A stretch of DNA of 64,000 nt from Erysipelotrichaceae bacterium (GCA_015058985.1 SVBH01000001.1:1-64000), one strand, 5' to 3'. Counted from the first letter of the stretch, positions 26,006 to 35,039 are shown. Numbers and translations: made by a program. Notes: a model not told the origin generated them from the sequence alone.

Positions 26006-26982
26006 TGGAAAATAGGTTGCCACATACTTTGGAAACTAGATATTATGCAGTTAAATTATTGATGAGTGGTAGTGATATAAATTACGTAGCACGTAAATAT
26101 CATGTAAGCATTAGATCCTTGTATCGATGGAAGAAAAGGTACAATGGTTCTAAAGCTAGTTTGGAAGATAAAAGTCATAGACCACTTAAACCACATCCTA
26201 ATTCACACACAGCAGAGGAAATTAAACATATAAATGATTATTTAAGAAGAAATCCAGAAAGTTCCAGATTGGAAATATGGTACAAATTAAAAGTTAATTG
26301 TGGATATACAAGACATCCAATCTCATTTTATAGATGGTGTATTAAAAATTTAGGGTATCGTTTTAAAGGAAAACCAAAGGTTAAGAGAATAAATCAAAAT
26401 TACGATACTCCTATATTTGCAGGAGCTAAGTGGCAGATGGATGTAAAATACATTCCTATAGAATGTAAATCTATAAAAATGCATGGCGATGATAAGTATT
26501 ATCAATACACTATTATAGATGAAGCGAGTAGAAAAAGGTTTATATGGCCATATCGTGATAAGTCTAGTTATAGCACGTGTGATTTTATAAAAAAAGCTAT
26601 TAGATTTTTTGGCTACATTCCTTATGAGATACAAACAGATAATGGTGGTGAGTTTACTCATACACAAGAATCTAGTAGTGTACATCCAGTCGATGCACTT
26701 ATGAATGCATTGCATATTCATCACAAATTGATTAGGCCTCGTACTCCTCGACATAATGGAAAAGTAGAAAGAAGTCATAGAAAAGACTCTGAGTGCTTTT
26801 ATAGAACTTTGAAATTCTACTCTTATGATGATTTAATTCTACAAATGAAAAGGTGGAATTATAGATATAATAATACTCCAATGAGAACATTAAAATATTT
26901 AACTCCATGCGAAAAAGAAAAAGAAGCTAAGGGGTTAAAATTCTTAGCTTCAATTTATTTAAAATTGTATAGTAACCGATGA
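26005..26982 (+). CDS. DDE (rve/IS481-like) transposase of element 1, 3' end altered by element 2
   Basis: 325 residues. An N-terminal helix-turn-helix (YVARKYHVSIRSLYRWKKR, about residue 28), a linker, then an integrase core with D in WQMDVKY, D in TDNGGEF and E in KVERSH. It is homologous throughout to the element 2 transposase. Element 2 inserted 13 codons or so before its original end: the last residues LYSNR and the stop come from element 2, whereas the continuation past the right repeat (40053 on) would read FSCKETPLMLSYS and stop. All catalytic residues are intact. It presumably integrates the element with a 27-bp duplication. Confidence 0.85.
   Translation: MENRLPHTLETRYYAVKLLMSGSDINYVARKYHVSIRSLYRWKKRYNGSKASLEDKSHRPLKPHPNSHTAEEIKHINDYLRRNPESSRLEIWYKLKVNCGYTRHPISFYRWCIKNLGYRFKGKPKVKRINQNYDTPIFAGAKWQMDVKYIPIECKSIKMHGDDKYYQYTIIDEASRKRFIWPYRDKSSYSTCDFIKKAIRFFGYIPYEIQTDNGGEFTHTQESSSVHPVDALMNALHIHHKLIRPRTPRHNGKVERSHRKDSECFYRTLKFYSYDDLILQMKRWNYRYNNTPMRTLKYLTPCEKEKEAKGLKFLASIYLKLYSNR
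26940..26966. repeat. 27-bp direct repeat, left flank of element 2 (target-site duplication)
   Basis: Begins ATTCTTAGCTT and ends ATTTAAAATT, inside the transposase gene. It is identical over 27 bp to 40026-40052; flanking bases differ on both sides. Confidence 0.92.
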
Positions 26983-26990
26983 TGTGTCAG
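26967..26990 (+). repeat. Terminal inverted repeat of element 2, transposase end
   Basis: GTATAGTAACCGATGATGTGTCAG region. It matches 17 of 24 positions with the reverse complement of 40002-40025, including the unbroken core ATGATGTGTCA. Confidence 0.85.
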
Positions 26991-27026
26991 AGATTCAATT
27001 AAGAGAATAATCAATCTCTTTTGCTT
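26989..27026 (+). terminator. Inward-facing terminator at the transposase end of element 2
   Basis: AGAGATT/AATCTCT stem, then TTTTGCTT, on the plus strand. It would stop transcripts from element 1's transposase entering element 2. Confidence 0.6.
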
Positions 27027-27040
27027 AAGTTTATTATAAA

Positions 27041-27991
27041 CTAACCATCTTTACTTTGTAAAGAACTTTTCAATTCAATTTCAATCTGGTTAGGCGATTT
27101 CCAACCTAGAACACTCATTGGAATATTATTTGACCTAATTAAATATAATTTCATCTGGTATCTTAAATCAGCTAAAGAGAAAAACTTAAGGTATTTATAA
27201 AATCTATTATTGTCATTCCTATGAGACCTTTCAACTTTTCCATTATGTCTAGGAGTTCTAGGTCTTATCAATTTATGATTTATATTTAACTGCTTACAGA
27301 GGACATCTAATGGATGTTCTCTTTTAGTGTCTTTCAAATAAGTAAACTCATATCCATTATCAGTCTGAATACACTTTGGAACATATCCAAAGAATACGAC
27401 AGCTCTTTTAACAAAATCTATTGTTGAATAACTACTATGCTCATCATAAGCAAATATGAATCTTTTTCTACTTGCTTCATCCAATATAGTATATTGATAA
27501 TAATTATTAGAACCTGGTAATTTTACTGACTTACATTCAGATGGAACATATTTAACATCCATTTGCCACTTAATACCAATCATTTTAGGAGTCTCATACT
27601 CTCTTTGTTTAGGTTTATGATATTCTTTATGTTCTTTTAAATGTTGTTTCCTAATGAAACGAAAAAGACTATTTGCATGTCTTGAATATGCATATTCAGT
27701 TTTCAATTTTCCATAAAGTTCACATAAAGTTATATTTGGATTTCTTCTCAATAAATCATAGATATGTTTTATTTCTTCCTTAGTATGACTATTTGGATGA
27801 GGAGTTAATGGTTTATGACTTTTGTTTCTTAAACTCTCCATAGTTCCATCAAACTTTTGTAACCATCTATACAACGATCTTGCTGAGATTTTATATCTCC
27901 TACAGACATATTGTATAGAATTATTTTGTGCCAATTTACAAGCATAATATTTTGTTTCTATAGTATGTGGCAATCTACATACAGTTCCCAT
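27041..27991 (-). CDS. DDE (rve/IS481-like) transposase of element 2
   Basis: 316 residues from the ATG after AGGAGG (the open frame can extend three codons). An N-terminal helix-turn-helix (YVCRRYKISARSLYRWLQK), then D in WQMDVKY, D in TDNGYEF and E in KVERSH, with 42 residues between the second D and E, and the family motif LIRPRTPRHNGKVERSH. It cuts and joins element ends; the 27-bp duplication resembles the IS1202 group. It lies last in the element, with a cruciform-prone leader upstream. Intact. Confidence 0.87.
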   Translation of the reverse strand: MGTVCRLPHTIETKYYACKLAQNNSIQYVCRRYKISARSLYRWLQKFDGTMESLRNKSHKPLTPHPNSHTKEEIKHIYDLLRRNPNITLCELYGKLKTEYAYSRHANSLFRFIRKQHLKEHKEYHKPKQREYETPKMIGIKWQMDVKYVPSECKSVKLPGSNNYYQYTILDEASRKRFIFAYDEHSSYSTIDFVKRAVVFFGYVPKCIQTDNGYEFTYLKDTKREHPLDVLCKQLNINHKLIRPRTPRHNGKVERSHRNDNNRFYKYLKFFSLADLRYQMKLYLIRSNNIPMSVLGWKSPNQIEIELKSSLQSKDG

Positions 27992-28014
27992 AAGTTTCAA
28001 CCTCCTTTATTAAA

Positions 28015-28093
28015 GTAAGATTAAAACTTTATTTCATATTTTAAAATGATTAACAGTCTATTCTGTTAATAATATTTTAAGTTTTAATCTTAC
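28015..28093 (-). promoter_or_regulatory. Nested perfect inverted repeats before transposase 2
   Basis: Outer 15-bp arms GTAAGATTAAAACTT (28015-28029) and its complement (28079-28093); inner arms ATTAACAG/CTGTTAAT (28049-28070). A 22-codon ORF with SD AAGGAG (28058-28126, minus) overlaps them. Probably attenuates or regulates the transposase. Confidence 0.5.
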
Positions 28094-28134
28094 ATAACAT
28101 TTAAAATTCAAACTTGTATTTTTCATAAATTTAA

Positions 28135-28215
28135 TCACTCCTTTTCTAATTTTATTTTTATTATCTTACTAACAAGCAATAAGATTATTCCTATTGATAT
28201 AATTATTCTAATCAC
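28135..28215 (-). CDS. Possible 26-residue hydrophobic peptide
   Basis: A GTG start overlaps the end of the 118-residue gene. It encodes one very hydrophobic helix (IRIIISIGIILLLVS) with a basic tail. Coupled, but no proper SD of its own; low confidence. Confidence 0.3.
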   Translation of the reverse strand: MIRIIISIGIILLLVSKIIKIKLEKE

Positions 28216-28564
28216 ATCCAAACACCTCTTTTAATAAGTTGTATTCTTCTTCTTTAAGATTATCTTCCCAAGGGTCTAATAAAGAAATGTAATGGCCATA
28301 ATTATTAGCAAATAATATTAAGTGTATATCTACTTTCTTTGTTTTAAGAATCTCAATTGCTTTTTCTAGCTTTTCATTTCGTTCTTTAAGTTCTTCAATT
28401 GTTACTTTATCAAGTCTTCTTTTCTGTAAATCTATTTTACTAAATAGTTGATTATGCCGACGAGCATAAGTAATATAATCAGTTATTGCTAAATCACTTT
28501 GATTTAATATTTTATATTCCATTTCTAAATCTTTTATTTCTTGTTCTAATTCTTTACTTGTCAT
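28208..28564 (-). CDS. Element 2 coiled-coil protein
   Basis: 118 residues with two coiled-coil stretches (residues 1-20 and 55-78) and the C-terminus EEEYNLLKEVFGCD, matching the end of element 1's 24988-25389. It overlaps the upstream gene by 4 bases. Unknown function in the small-gene block after Rep. Confidence 0.55.
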   Translation of the reverse strand: MTSKELEQEIKDLEMEYKILNQSDLAITDYITYARRHNQLFSKIDLQKRRLDKVTIEELKERNEKLEKAIEILKTKKVDIHLILFANNYGHYISLLDPWEDNLKEEEYNLLKEVFGCD

Positions 28565-28788
28565 TGTAAACTGCCTCCAGAATATAATTCTAACTCGCCA
28601 GTATAAAATAATTTTTCACAATTATTATATTCTTCTTCAGATATTTCTTTTTTATTTAATAAGAACCTAAGTTCTTCAGTATCGTTAGCTTTTATAGTTC
28701 TTACTTCTTTTTCAATTATTACAAAGTAATTATTTCTTTCATCCTTATTGAAAATTCTTTTTACTTTCAATAATTTTTTATTTTGCAT
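28561..28788 (-). CDS. Element 2 small protein (75 aa)
   Basis: 75 residues, soluble, basic N-terminal half and acidic C-terminal half, with SD AAAGGATG. It overlaps the next gene. No relative in element 1 is evident, and I do not recognise it. Confidence 0.45.
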   Translation of the reverse strand: MQNKKLLKVKRIFNKDERNNYFVIIEKEVRTIKANDTEELRFLLNKKEISEEEYNNCEKLFYTGELELYSGGSLQ

Positions 28789-28825
28789 ATAATCATCCTT
28801 TCTTTAATTTCACGGAGGAGGAGAA

Positions 28826-28871
28826 AAATATTGCTGACCAATATTTCAACAAAAAGAGCTGACCTCTTTTT
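28826..28871. repeat. Tandem hairpins with identical CTGAC loops
   Basis: AAATATTG-CTGAC-CAATATTT (28826-28846) and AAAAAGAG-CTGAC-CTCTTTTT (28851-28871), both with perfect 8-bp stems, four bases apart. The stems differ but the loops are identical. The second could also terminate transcription. Confidence 0.6.
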
Positions 28872-28873
28872 TC

Positions 28874-29197
28874 CTACAACCTAGTATTTAATAATTTATA
28901 TTTTCTATGTCTCCACATAAAATGCTCATCCTGGATTGAAAATTCATCCAAAAAATCTTTTCCATATTTTGCGGTTCCATATAACAAAACAAATGTAGCA
29001 TAATTAGGTAGATAATAATCTCTACATTTTTTATATACTGAATATAATCGTTCTTTAGTAAAAGAACTTATTTCATCTGTTTGAATTATCTTATCTATAG
29101 ACAATTCAATATGTCTTCGACTTTTTAAATCTCTTTCTGTGAATTTATCAATTTCCGAAAAAGAGACTTCCCAAACTATATCTTTTCTAGAATCCAT
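28874..29197 (-). CDS. Element 2 Rep-associated small protein
   Basis: 107 residues from the ATG after GGAGGAG (MDSRK start); the longer frame runs through the upstream 34-codon gene. Homologue of element 1's 24278-24634 (shared YYLP, YGK.FLDEF). Position just after Rep is conserved in both elements, so a replication role is likely. Confidence 0.6.
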   Translation of the reverse strand: MDSRKDIVWEVSFSEIDKFTERDLKSRRHIELSIDKIIQTDEISSFTKERLYSVYKKCRDYYLPNYATFVLLYGTAKYGKDFLDEFSIQDEHFMWRHRKYKLLNTRL

Positions 29198-29291
29198 ATC
29201 TATCATCTCCTCCAGGAAGATACCAATCACATATATTTCCAGCTATAAAACCTAAAAAGAAAGCAAATATAAACATCAATAATTTAATCAT
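29187..29291 (-). CDS. 34-residue single-TM peptide coupled to Rep
   Basis: Its ATG overlaps the Rep stop (ATGA), giving translational coupling. It encodes MIKLLMFIFAFFLGFIAG, then NICDWYLPGG and an acidic end. Its 3' end overlaps the next gene. Size and hydrophobicity fit a small phage membrane or coat-type protein, but the acidic region follows the helix. No element 1 equivalent. Confidence 0.45.
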   Translation of the reverse strand: MIKLLMFIFAFFLGFIAGNICDWYLPGGDDRYGF

Positions 29292-30604
29292 TGTTCTATT
29301 ACCTCAAATATATCTCCAAATGTTTTACAAGCCCATTCTAAAGTGGCCTGTTCCTCATTTAATTTTTTAGCTGTTTCATAAATTGGAAGTTTGTATAATT
29401 TTTGACTATAATAAATTTTATCTTTTATATCAAATTCTTTACCAGGAGTCTTTTTAGCTATCAACTCTATCTTTTGAATAAAATCTTCATATGACAAATC
29501 CTCTAGTCCTTTTTTCTTTCTGTCATTTATAACTACACCAAATTTAACATTGTCTAAACGATGTTCTTTCAAAAATTTAAAGATTGATAAATGTAAGTGA
29601 TGAACAAATTCTTCATATGAATCTGAAGATAAATAAAATTGAGTGATCATCCCTGCTATTGATTTATCAAACCAAATTTTCTTTCTAGTTATTGAAGACT
29701 CTACATCATTTTGAACCCTTAGTTTAATTTTAGATGTAGCTTGTAAGAAATATCTCCAATTAAGCCATATATCCCATCTAGATTTATTACTATCATTTGT
29801 AGGAATACCAGCTATAGTTGGATTTCTAAAATCTAAAAAACATAATATTGAACTTGTTACTAATTCTGTAAAATAATCCATTCCATTATCTACTATCATT
29901 CTTACAAGTTTATCAGCTTTATCATGAGCAAATCTCATTTCATATCTAATCCAATATGTAGCAAATACATCTACCCCTGCATGTATTCTCTCTCCTATTT
30001 TATTATAAATACACATTGAACGGTCTGAACCTCTACGACCTAGATAAACAGTAAAATTTCCATAATTGCCATTCATTATATCTGCCAAATTTCCATTTAC
30101 TGTTAAATTTTGAAATGTAGCTACATATTCTTTCATTCTCAACTTTCTAACTACTTCAGATATAGGTATTAAATCCCCTTTAAAGTCATCTATTGGAGTA
30201 TCTATTCTTGTTGCATGACCTCCAGACTCTACTATCGCACTCAATAGTGCATACCAAGAACCTTTTCTATCTTCAAAAGTTCTACATGCTTGTCCTGATA
30301 AATCCACCTCAAAAAAAGTGTCTTTATACATAGGATTAGTATAATGACTAGGTAACTTAATCACTACATCTCCATATCTTCTTAAGAAAGAAAACATGTT
30401 ATTATACTTCCCTGATGTTTCCTCAAAGGAATCATAATCTAATTTTAATAACATTAAAAAGTTATAAAAATTATGTTCGGTATATGGAATCATACATGTT
30501 AACCAGTCTATACAGACATTAACATCAACTTTGATTTCATTCTCATATGTATCAGTTAGGTGGCTATTAGTAATAGCCACCTTATCTAAGAAATCATATT
30601 CCAT
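29288..30604 (-). CDS. Rolling-circle replication initiator (Rep_trans-like) of element 2
   Basis: 438 residues, same family as 22910-24274: CIDWLTCMIPYTEHN, FLRRYGDVVIKLP, LSGQACRTFED, RIDTPIDDF, YLGRRGSDRSMCIYNK (candidate nicking Tyr), YWIRYEMRFAHDK. Expected to nick the origin and begin rolling-circle replication. It lies between the Zot-like ATPase and the 34-codon peptide. SD AGGAGG upstream. Intact and similar in length to its relative. Confidence 0.78.
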   Translation of the reverse strand: MEYDFLDKVAITNSHLTDTYENEIKVDVNVCIDWLTCMIPYTEHNFYNFLMLLKLDYDSFEETSGKYNNMFSFLRRYGDVVIKLPSHYTNPMYKDTFFEVDLSGQACRTFEDRKGSWYALLSAIVESGGHATRIDTPIDDFKGDLIPISEVVRKLRMKEYVATFQNLTVNGNLADIMNGNYGNFTVYLGRRGSDRSMCIYNKIGERIHAGVDVFATYWIRYEMRFAHDKADKLVRMIVDNGMDYFTELVTSSILCFLDFRNPTIAGIPTNDSNKSRWDIWLNWRYFLQATSKIKLRVQNDVESSITRKKIWFDKSIAGMITQFYLSSDSYEEFVHHLHLSIFKFLKEHRLDNVKFGVVINDRKKKGLEDLSYEDFIQKIELIAKKTPGKEFDIKDKIYYSQKLYKLPIYETAKKLNEEQATLEWACKTFGDIFEVIEQ

Positions 30605-30626
30605 AGTTACACCTCCTAACTAACTA

Positions 30627-31934
30627 TTAGAATCCTGAAACCATCCTAGCTTCAGTTGAATTTCTTTTAATAATCTTTAAAAATATTTGATTATGAACTT
30701 CAGATGAGCCGTCATTATCCAGCACATCTTCTATTCTTTTTGTAGAGTTCTTTGTCATTATTTCTTGGAAATATCTAAAGTTTTCACTATTTAATGCTCC
30801 AAAAGCAAACTGAACAGGAACTACAAAATCAAATTCCTCATTTTCTACCAAATCAGAACCATAATCTAGAATTGTTGGATATACAACAAATCCTTTTGAA
30901 TATAATTTATATTGATAGATAGTGAATTTATACATTAACTTTTTGAATCTATTTGGCTTTAACAATGCTTTTTCAACATTGTTTTTTCCATATTTTAGCC
31001 ATAAATAAATGAATTCTAATTTTGTTAAAGGTTTTATAACAAACCTTTCAATTATTCTTTGAGTTCTCCAAAAATCACAACAAACATAACAATGTTTTTG
31101 ATTTTTAATTTGACATGGTATAAGTTCTCTTTCCTCAAGCACTATTCTTTTAATAGATTGAGAAGAACTTAATAGATATACTGTCCCCTGGTACATCTGT
31201 CTGATCAGTCTTCTGAACAAAGGAGAACCAGTGTCAGCTTTAGCAAACTTTTGAAAGTTTAATGAATTAGTAAACGAATCCATATTAGAATCATCATCAA
31301 TGATTATAGTGTAATCATCTATTACCCAGTCAGCTTGTTCCCATCTTTCTTTCATATATACCATATCGGAACTATAACATTTTGATAATTTACCAGTTAA
31401 TTTACATCTAAATTCACTGTTGCTTAAAATAGTAATTCCTTTTATTGAATGTATATATGCAGAGATATAGGAGTCTAACATATCCATTGCATATTTTCTT
31501 TCTACACCTAAATCATGCTTATTGATAAATGCATATCCGTATCGATATTTAATAATGTCAGTTATTTCAAAAGTATTGTATCCCTCTACCATTGATTTTT
31601 TTATATTCAAATCTAACCAATTATAATCAATATTCCAGTTTAATTTTCTAAATTCACTAATTATATCTTCCATTTTCTTTTGTAGCTTTAATACCAAGAA
31701 ATGAGTCAATGCACTGATAAGAGTAGTTTTTCCATATCCAACAGGACCATCTGTTCCTGTTACATAGCACTGTAATGAATTTATTTTATCTTGAGTTATT
31801 GCTACTGGAGTTTTCATTCGTTTTTGGTCAATTAAATCAAGAATAAAAGGAAAAAATATAAATATGACTAAAAAGCCAATTATTATACTTAATCCAAGAT
31901 TATTGATTACAAACCTAAATAAATTTGTTACCAA
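30627..31934 (-). CDS. Zot-like (pI-type) assembly ATPase of element 2
   Basis: 435 residues starting at a TTG that overlaps the stop of the 54-codon gene. N-terminal TM helix (residues 12-32), Walker A GPVGYGKTT, Walker B WVIDDYTIIIDDDS, then SSSQS sensor. Homologous over its full length to 21580-22875, including LDYGSDLVE and the GALN..NFRYFQ region near the C-terminus. Inferred to power virion extrusion at the membrane. Confidence 0.72.
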   Translation of the reverse strand: MVTNLFRFVINNLGLSIIIGFLVIFIFFPFILDLIDQKRMKTPVAITQDKINSLQCYVTGTDGPVGYGKTTLISALTHFLVLKLQKKMEDIISEFRKLNWNIDYNWLDLNIKKSMVEGYNTFEITDIIKYRYGYAFINKHDLGVERKYAMDMLDSYISAYIHSIKGITILSNSEFRCKLTGKLSKCYSSDMVYMKERWEQADWVIDDYTIIIDDDSNMDSFTNSLNFQKFAKADTGSPLFRRLIRQMYQGTVYLLSSSQSIKRIVLEERELIPCQIKNQKHCYVCCDFWRTQRIIERFVIKPLTKLEFIYLWLKYGKNNVEKALLKPNRFKKLMYKFTIYQYKLYSKGFVVYPTILDYGSDLVENEEFDFVVPVQFAFGALNSENFRYFQEIMTKNSTKRIEDVLDNDGSSEVHNQIFLKIIKRNSTEARMVSGF

Positions 31935-32092
31935 TTATATTTATGTCTTTTCTTGTATTTATAAGTTCTCTTTTGCTTTCCTCTTACAAATAGGAAAATA
32001 AAGAAATTATAAATATCGATTCCTAAGTTCTTTACTCCAGTCCAAGCTACTCCTAATAGCTTTTTAATAAAATTTAATAATTCAGGTATCAT
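31928..32092 (-). CDS. 54-residue hydrophobic-basic protein before the Zot-like gene
   Basis: ATG preceded by a perfect AGGAGG. An amphipathic N-terminal helix, a central hydrophobic stretch IDIYNFFIFLFV, then a strongly basic tail (KQKRTYKYKKRHKYNW). It resembles the C-terminal part of element 1's 20599-21573 (hydrophobic, then YKRKQKMKSYRKYN), as if one gene had been split or duplicated. Hydrophobic centre plus basic C-terminus is the layout of filamentous-phage coat proteins, but the acidic N-terminus and signal are missing. Confidence 0.55.
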   Translation of the reverse strand: MIPELLNFIKKLLGVAWTGVKNLGIDIYNFFIFLFVRGKQKRTYKYKKRHKYNW

Positions 32093-32103
32093 AAATTGTC
32101 CTC

Positions 32104-33264
32104 CTAATAATGATATTTGTTATATTTTTTCTTAGGTACAAATAAAAATCTAAATAATGATTTAATACCTTTCCATACTGCACCTATTATTTCAAAAATT
32201 GGTTTTCTAAAAATTAAAAATAATCCAACAATAAATACTGCATTTATATTTTCAATTAGCCAATCAATTAATCTTGTTAAAAATCCTGGTTGATGAACAT
32301 TAACTCCTGTTGGAAAATCTAGCAATTCTGCAGTAGTATATTCTCCATCCTTATAATAAGTAATCTTAAACATTGCAACATCTTCTATATATTGCTTTTC
32401 ATAATATAATCCCCATACTGATGAATCTACTTTTTTAACCCCATCAACATAAGTTCTGTATTTATATTCTCCATCTTCTAAAGTTTCAATCGAATAAACT
32501 TTATCATATCTTAGACCATTTTGAATTCTCACTTTTTCGTTATAAACGATAGTAGCTTCATGTGTGGTTCTATCATATTTCTTTTTACCACCTAAAGCTC
32601 CAAATAGTCCGTGTCTTGTTTCATAAGTTACATATTCTATATCCAAAGAATATATATAATCGAAGTTTATTCCTAATTCTTCAGTATTTAAATTGAAATA
32701 AAGAAAATACAAATCATCACATTGTTGACCACCAAAATAGTGATTTAAAAAAGTATTGCATGTCAAACCAGATTCTACTTCTACTAACTTATCATCTGTT
32801 ACTTCTAACCATTTCAACCTTACTACATTTTCAAAATTATGAGAATTCCAAGTAAAATTTCCCTCTGTCATATGATTAGGAAAATATTCAGATGATTTTT
32901 TATACTGAACTTTATGAACTTTTAATCCTATTACTTCTTGTTCTGTTTCACTTTCAACATTAAAAGAATATTTTCCTGTTGAAACTCTTGTTAATCCTCC
33001 AACTTTATTTTTTAAATAAGATACTTTTGTAGCTTTAGATTCATCAGAATATGTAACATATTCATAGGTTAATGATTCAACCTCCAAATCTTTATCTAAA
33101 GTAATGTAAAATAGATCATCTTTTTTAATGACTTCATTTACATAAACTTTCACTGTCTCTGTAGATAAAGCTTGTGAACCTTTTGCTCCTAAAAATAAGC
33201 ATGTAGTAATAGAAGAAAAGATAGTTAATATAGCAAGAAATATTTTTAATATTTTACTTTTCAT
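32104..33264 (-). CDS. Element 2 secreted protein with membrane C-terminus
   Basis: 386 residues: signal peptide (to about residue 32), beta-rich ectodomain with one CNTF...QQCDD Cys pair (about residues 178-190), a TM helix (about residues 340-358) and a basic tail KKKYNKYHY. It is the positional and structural counterpart of 20599-21573 but lacks the CVGxGCYH motif. It probably forms part of the virion tip or assembly complex (inference). Confidence 0.58.
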   Translation of the reverse strand: MKSKILKIFLAILTIFSSITTCLFLGAKGSQALSTETVKVYVNEVIKKDDLFYITLDKDLEVESLTYEYVTYSDESKATKVSYLKNKVGGLTRVSTGKYSFNVESETEQEVIGLKVHKVQYKKSSEYFPNHMTEGNFTWNSHNFENVVRLKWLEVTDDKLVEVESGLTCNTFLNHYFGGQQCDDLYFLYFNLNTEELGINFDYIYSLDIEYVTYETRHGLFGALGGKKKYDRTTHEATIVYNEKVRIQNGLRYDKVYSIETLEDGEYKYRTYVDGVKKVDSSVWGLYYEKQYIEDVAMFKITYYKDGEYTTAELLDFPTGVNVHQPGFLTRLIDWLIENINAVFIVGLFLIFRKPIFEIIGAVWKGIKSLFRFLFVPKKKYNKYHY

Positions 33265-34680
33265 TTATATCAATCCTCCAAGTATCTTTTCTAAAAATGC
33301 TAATAACATTTGCCATAACATTTCTAAAAATCTTAACAATTTATTTTTGTCAGAATTATATTCATTAGCTCTATCATTATCACTTAAATACTTACTATCT
33401 ACAGTTTTAAATACAGCAGAGCATTCTTTAGTTCTATCATCATTAAATGTAAATTCAACATCTACTTGTGCTCCTCTTTCAACTAATCCAGCTTTATATT
33501 GTGTACTGACATAATCATCATTATCTAATGAATAAATATATTCTTTAGAAGAAAAACCATTTATATAAGCAACAACATATGCTAAAGAATCAGGTTCTAA
33601 ATATGAATTGCTAAGCACTAAATTAGTGTTAGTAATAGCAATAGGTAAAATTAAATCATCCGTTACAATTACTTTTATCACTTTTTCTTCACTAACATTT
33701 CCAGATTTGTCTGTTGCTTTATAAGAAAATTCATATTCTCCTACTATAAGTTGTTTTTGCTGATAAGTATTATTTATTACTTGAACATCTATATTCTCAT
33801 AGGAATCAACATTATCTTTAATTCCTAAAAATGAATATAAAACTTCTGGAGATAATATAACAGTGTTAGAAACTAGTATTTCTTCAAAATTAGAATCAAA
33901 GGTAGGAGCTATATTATCTGTAACAGTAATTAGAATTTCTAAAACTTGAGTGTAAGTTGTTCCATCTACAATCATTTGAGCTGTAACAATTACTTTATGA
34001 AAACCTACTTCAGAATAATGACTAGAGTATTCATCTTCGTAGGTATAAGTAGCAGTATAATCAGGAACTAATGATTTTACCTCAACATTAGCTAAAATTT
34101 CTTCAACATCTATTTTATTAGTTGCTGTAGTTTCATATTTTGTTTGACCATCGATATATAAATAATCACTAGGGTCTTCAAAAATACATACAGTTGCCAC
34201 TGCAGAATAATTTTTTCCATCATAATTTAAAGTAGCTGTGAATTTATAAACACCATATTGGCCAAGAACCCAATTATCATCATTAGAAAATGTTAAATCA
34301 GATTCTTGATAATCATCATACATCCATAACATTTCATATTCAGATGTACCAGCACATGTATCAACAGAGGCTTCATAGAAATAAAAATCAGATTCTAACA
34401 TCCATATTAGATTTTCTAAATTAAAATCTTTTCTGTATGCTGTTTCAAAATCTTCTGGAATAATATAAAAATTAGAATGTTTAATTAGAGAGCCATCAGG
34501 TTCCCTAGGGTCAGTGAAACTAGCTTCTAAATATGTACTAGAACCACAAGAACCGCCTCCACCTAAATCAGAGTCAGGTAATACCATATATGCTTTAGAA
34601 GATTGACTATTTTTTAATGAAAAAGAAAATGAGGAAAACAACATAAATAACAGACAAATAAATTTTCCAAGTCTTTTCAT
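33265..34680 (-). CDS. Element 2 second Ig-like surface protein
   Basis: About 471 residues. A signal peptide (to about residue 30), a Cys-containing N-terminal domain, two or three Ig-like repeats (IAPTFDSN, YEFSYKATDKSGNVSEE), and an amphipathic/hydrophobic C-terminus. It has no counterpart in element 1, so element 2 has an expanded adhesin set. The start at 34680 follows GAGGTG; it overlaps the upstream gene's stop region. Confidence 0.58.
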   Translation of the reverse strand: MKRLGKFICLLFMLFSSFSFSLKNSQSSKAYMVLPDSDLGGGGSCGSSTYLEASFTDPREPDGSLIKHSNFYIIPEDFETAYRKDFNLENLIWMLESDFYFYEASVDTCAGTSEYEMLWMYDDYQESDLTFSNDDNWVLGQYGVYKFTATLNYDGKNYSAVATVCIFEDPSDYLYIDGQTKYETTATNKIDVEEILANVEVKSLVPDYTATYTYEDEYSSHYSEVGFHKVIVTAQMIVDGTTYTQVLEILITVTDNIAPTFDSNFEEILVSNTVILSPEVLYSFLGIKDNVDSYENIDVQVINNTYQQKQLIVGEYEFSYKATDKSGNVSEEKVIKVIVTDDLILPIAITNTNLVLSNSYLEPDSLAYVVAYINGFSSKEYIYSLDNDDYVSTQYKAGLVERGAQVDVEFTFNDDRTKECSAVFKTVDSKYLSDNDRANEYNSDKNKLLRFLEMLWQMLLAFLEKILGGLI

Positions 34681-34685
34681 TACAT

Positions 34686-35039
34686 TCACCTCAAATCCCT
34701 CATATAAAATTTGTGTTTGTTTTTAAGTCTAATTGAACAATTCAATGAAATATTTTTAATATCAACATTTTCTATTGTTCTCATATCAAATGCACTATAT
34801 CTAGGTAAATTTATATCTTCTCTTGCTATTGGAACTAAAAGTCCCTTTTCTAATTCATTAAATTTTTTTCTTATAAATTCCCCTTTAGAATCTTTTAAAG
34901 ATACTATTGTATATACTGAGCATTTATCATCTTTTATATTTTTAATAAAAACATAGTGTCCTCCAGGCTTATTTTCTAAACCTGGAAGATTTATGTTTAA
35001 TGCATAACCAATTTTTCCAATTAAATTATTTTTTTTCAA
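34686..35039 (-). CDS. Element 2 hypothetical protein (117 aa)
   Basis: 117 residues, no signal or TM. A beta-rich run (GGHYVFIKNI, CSVYTIVSLKD, GLLVPIARED) has the feel of a PemK/MazF-like SH3 barrel, but the catalytic pattern is not clear, so I leave it unnamed. It sits between the two Ig-protein genes. It starts 3 bases after the stop of the upstream adhesin. Confidence 0.45.
   Translation of the reverse strand: MKKNNLIGKIGYALNINLPGLENKPGGHYVFIKNIKDDKCSVYTIVSLKDSKGEFIRKKFNELEKGLLVPIAREDINLPRYSAFDMRTIENVDIKNISLNCSIRLKNKHKFYMRDLR

Noticed and set aside
26005-28000. The two transposases as a simple composite transposon ends pair
   Set aside because: They are convergent but each belongs to its own element, as shown by the separate inverted repeats and 27-bp duplications.
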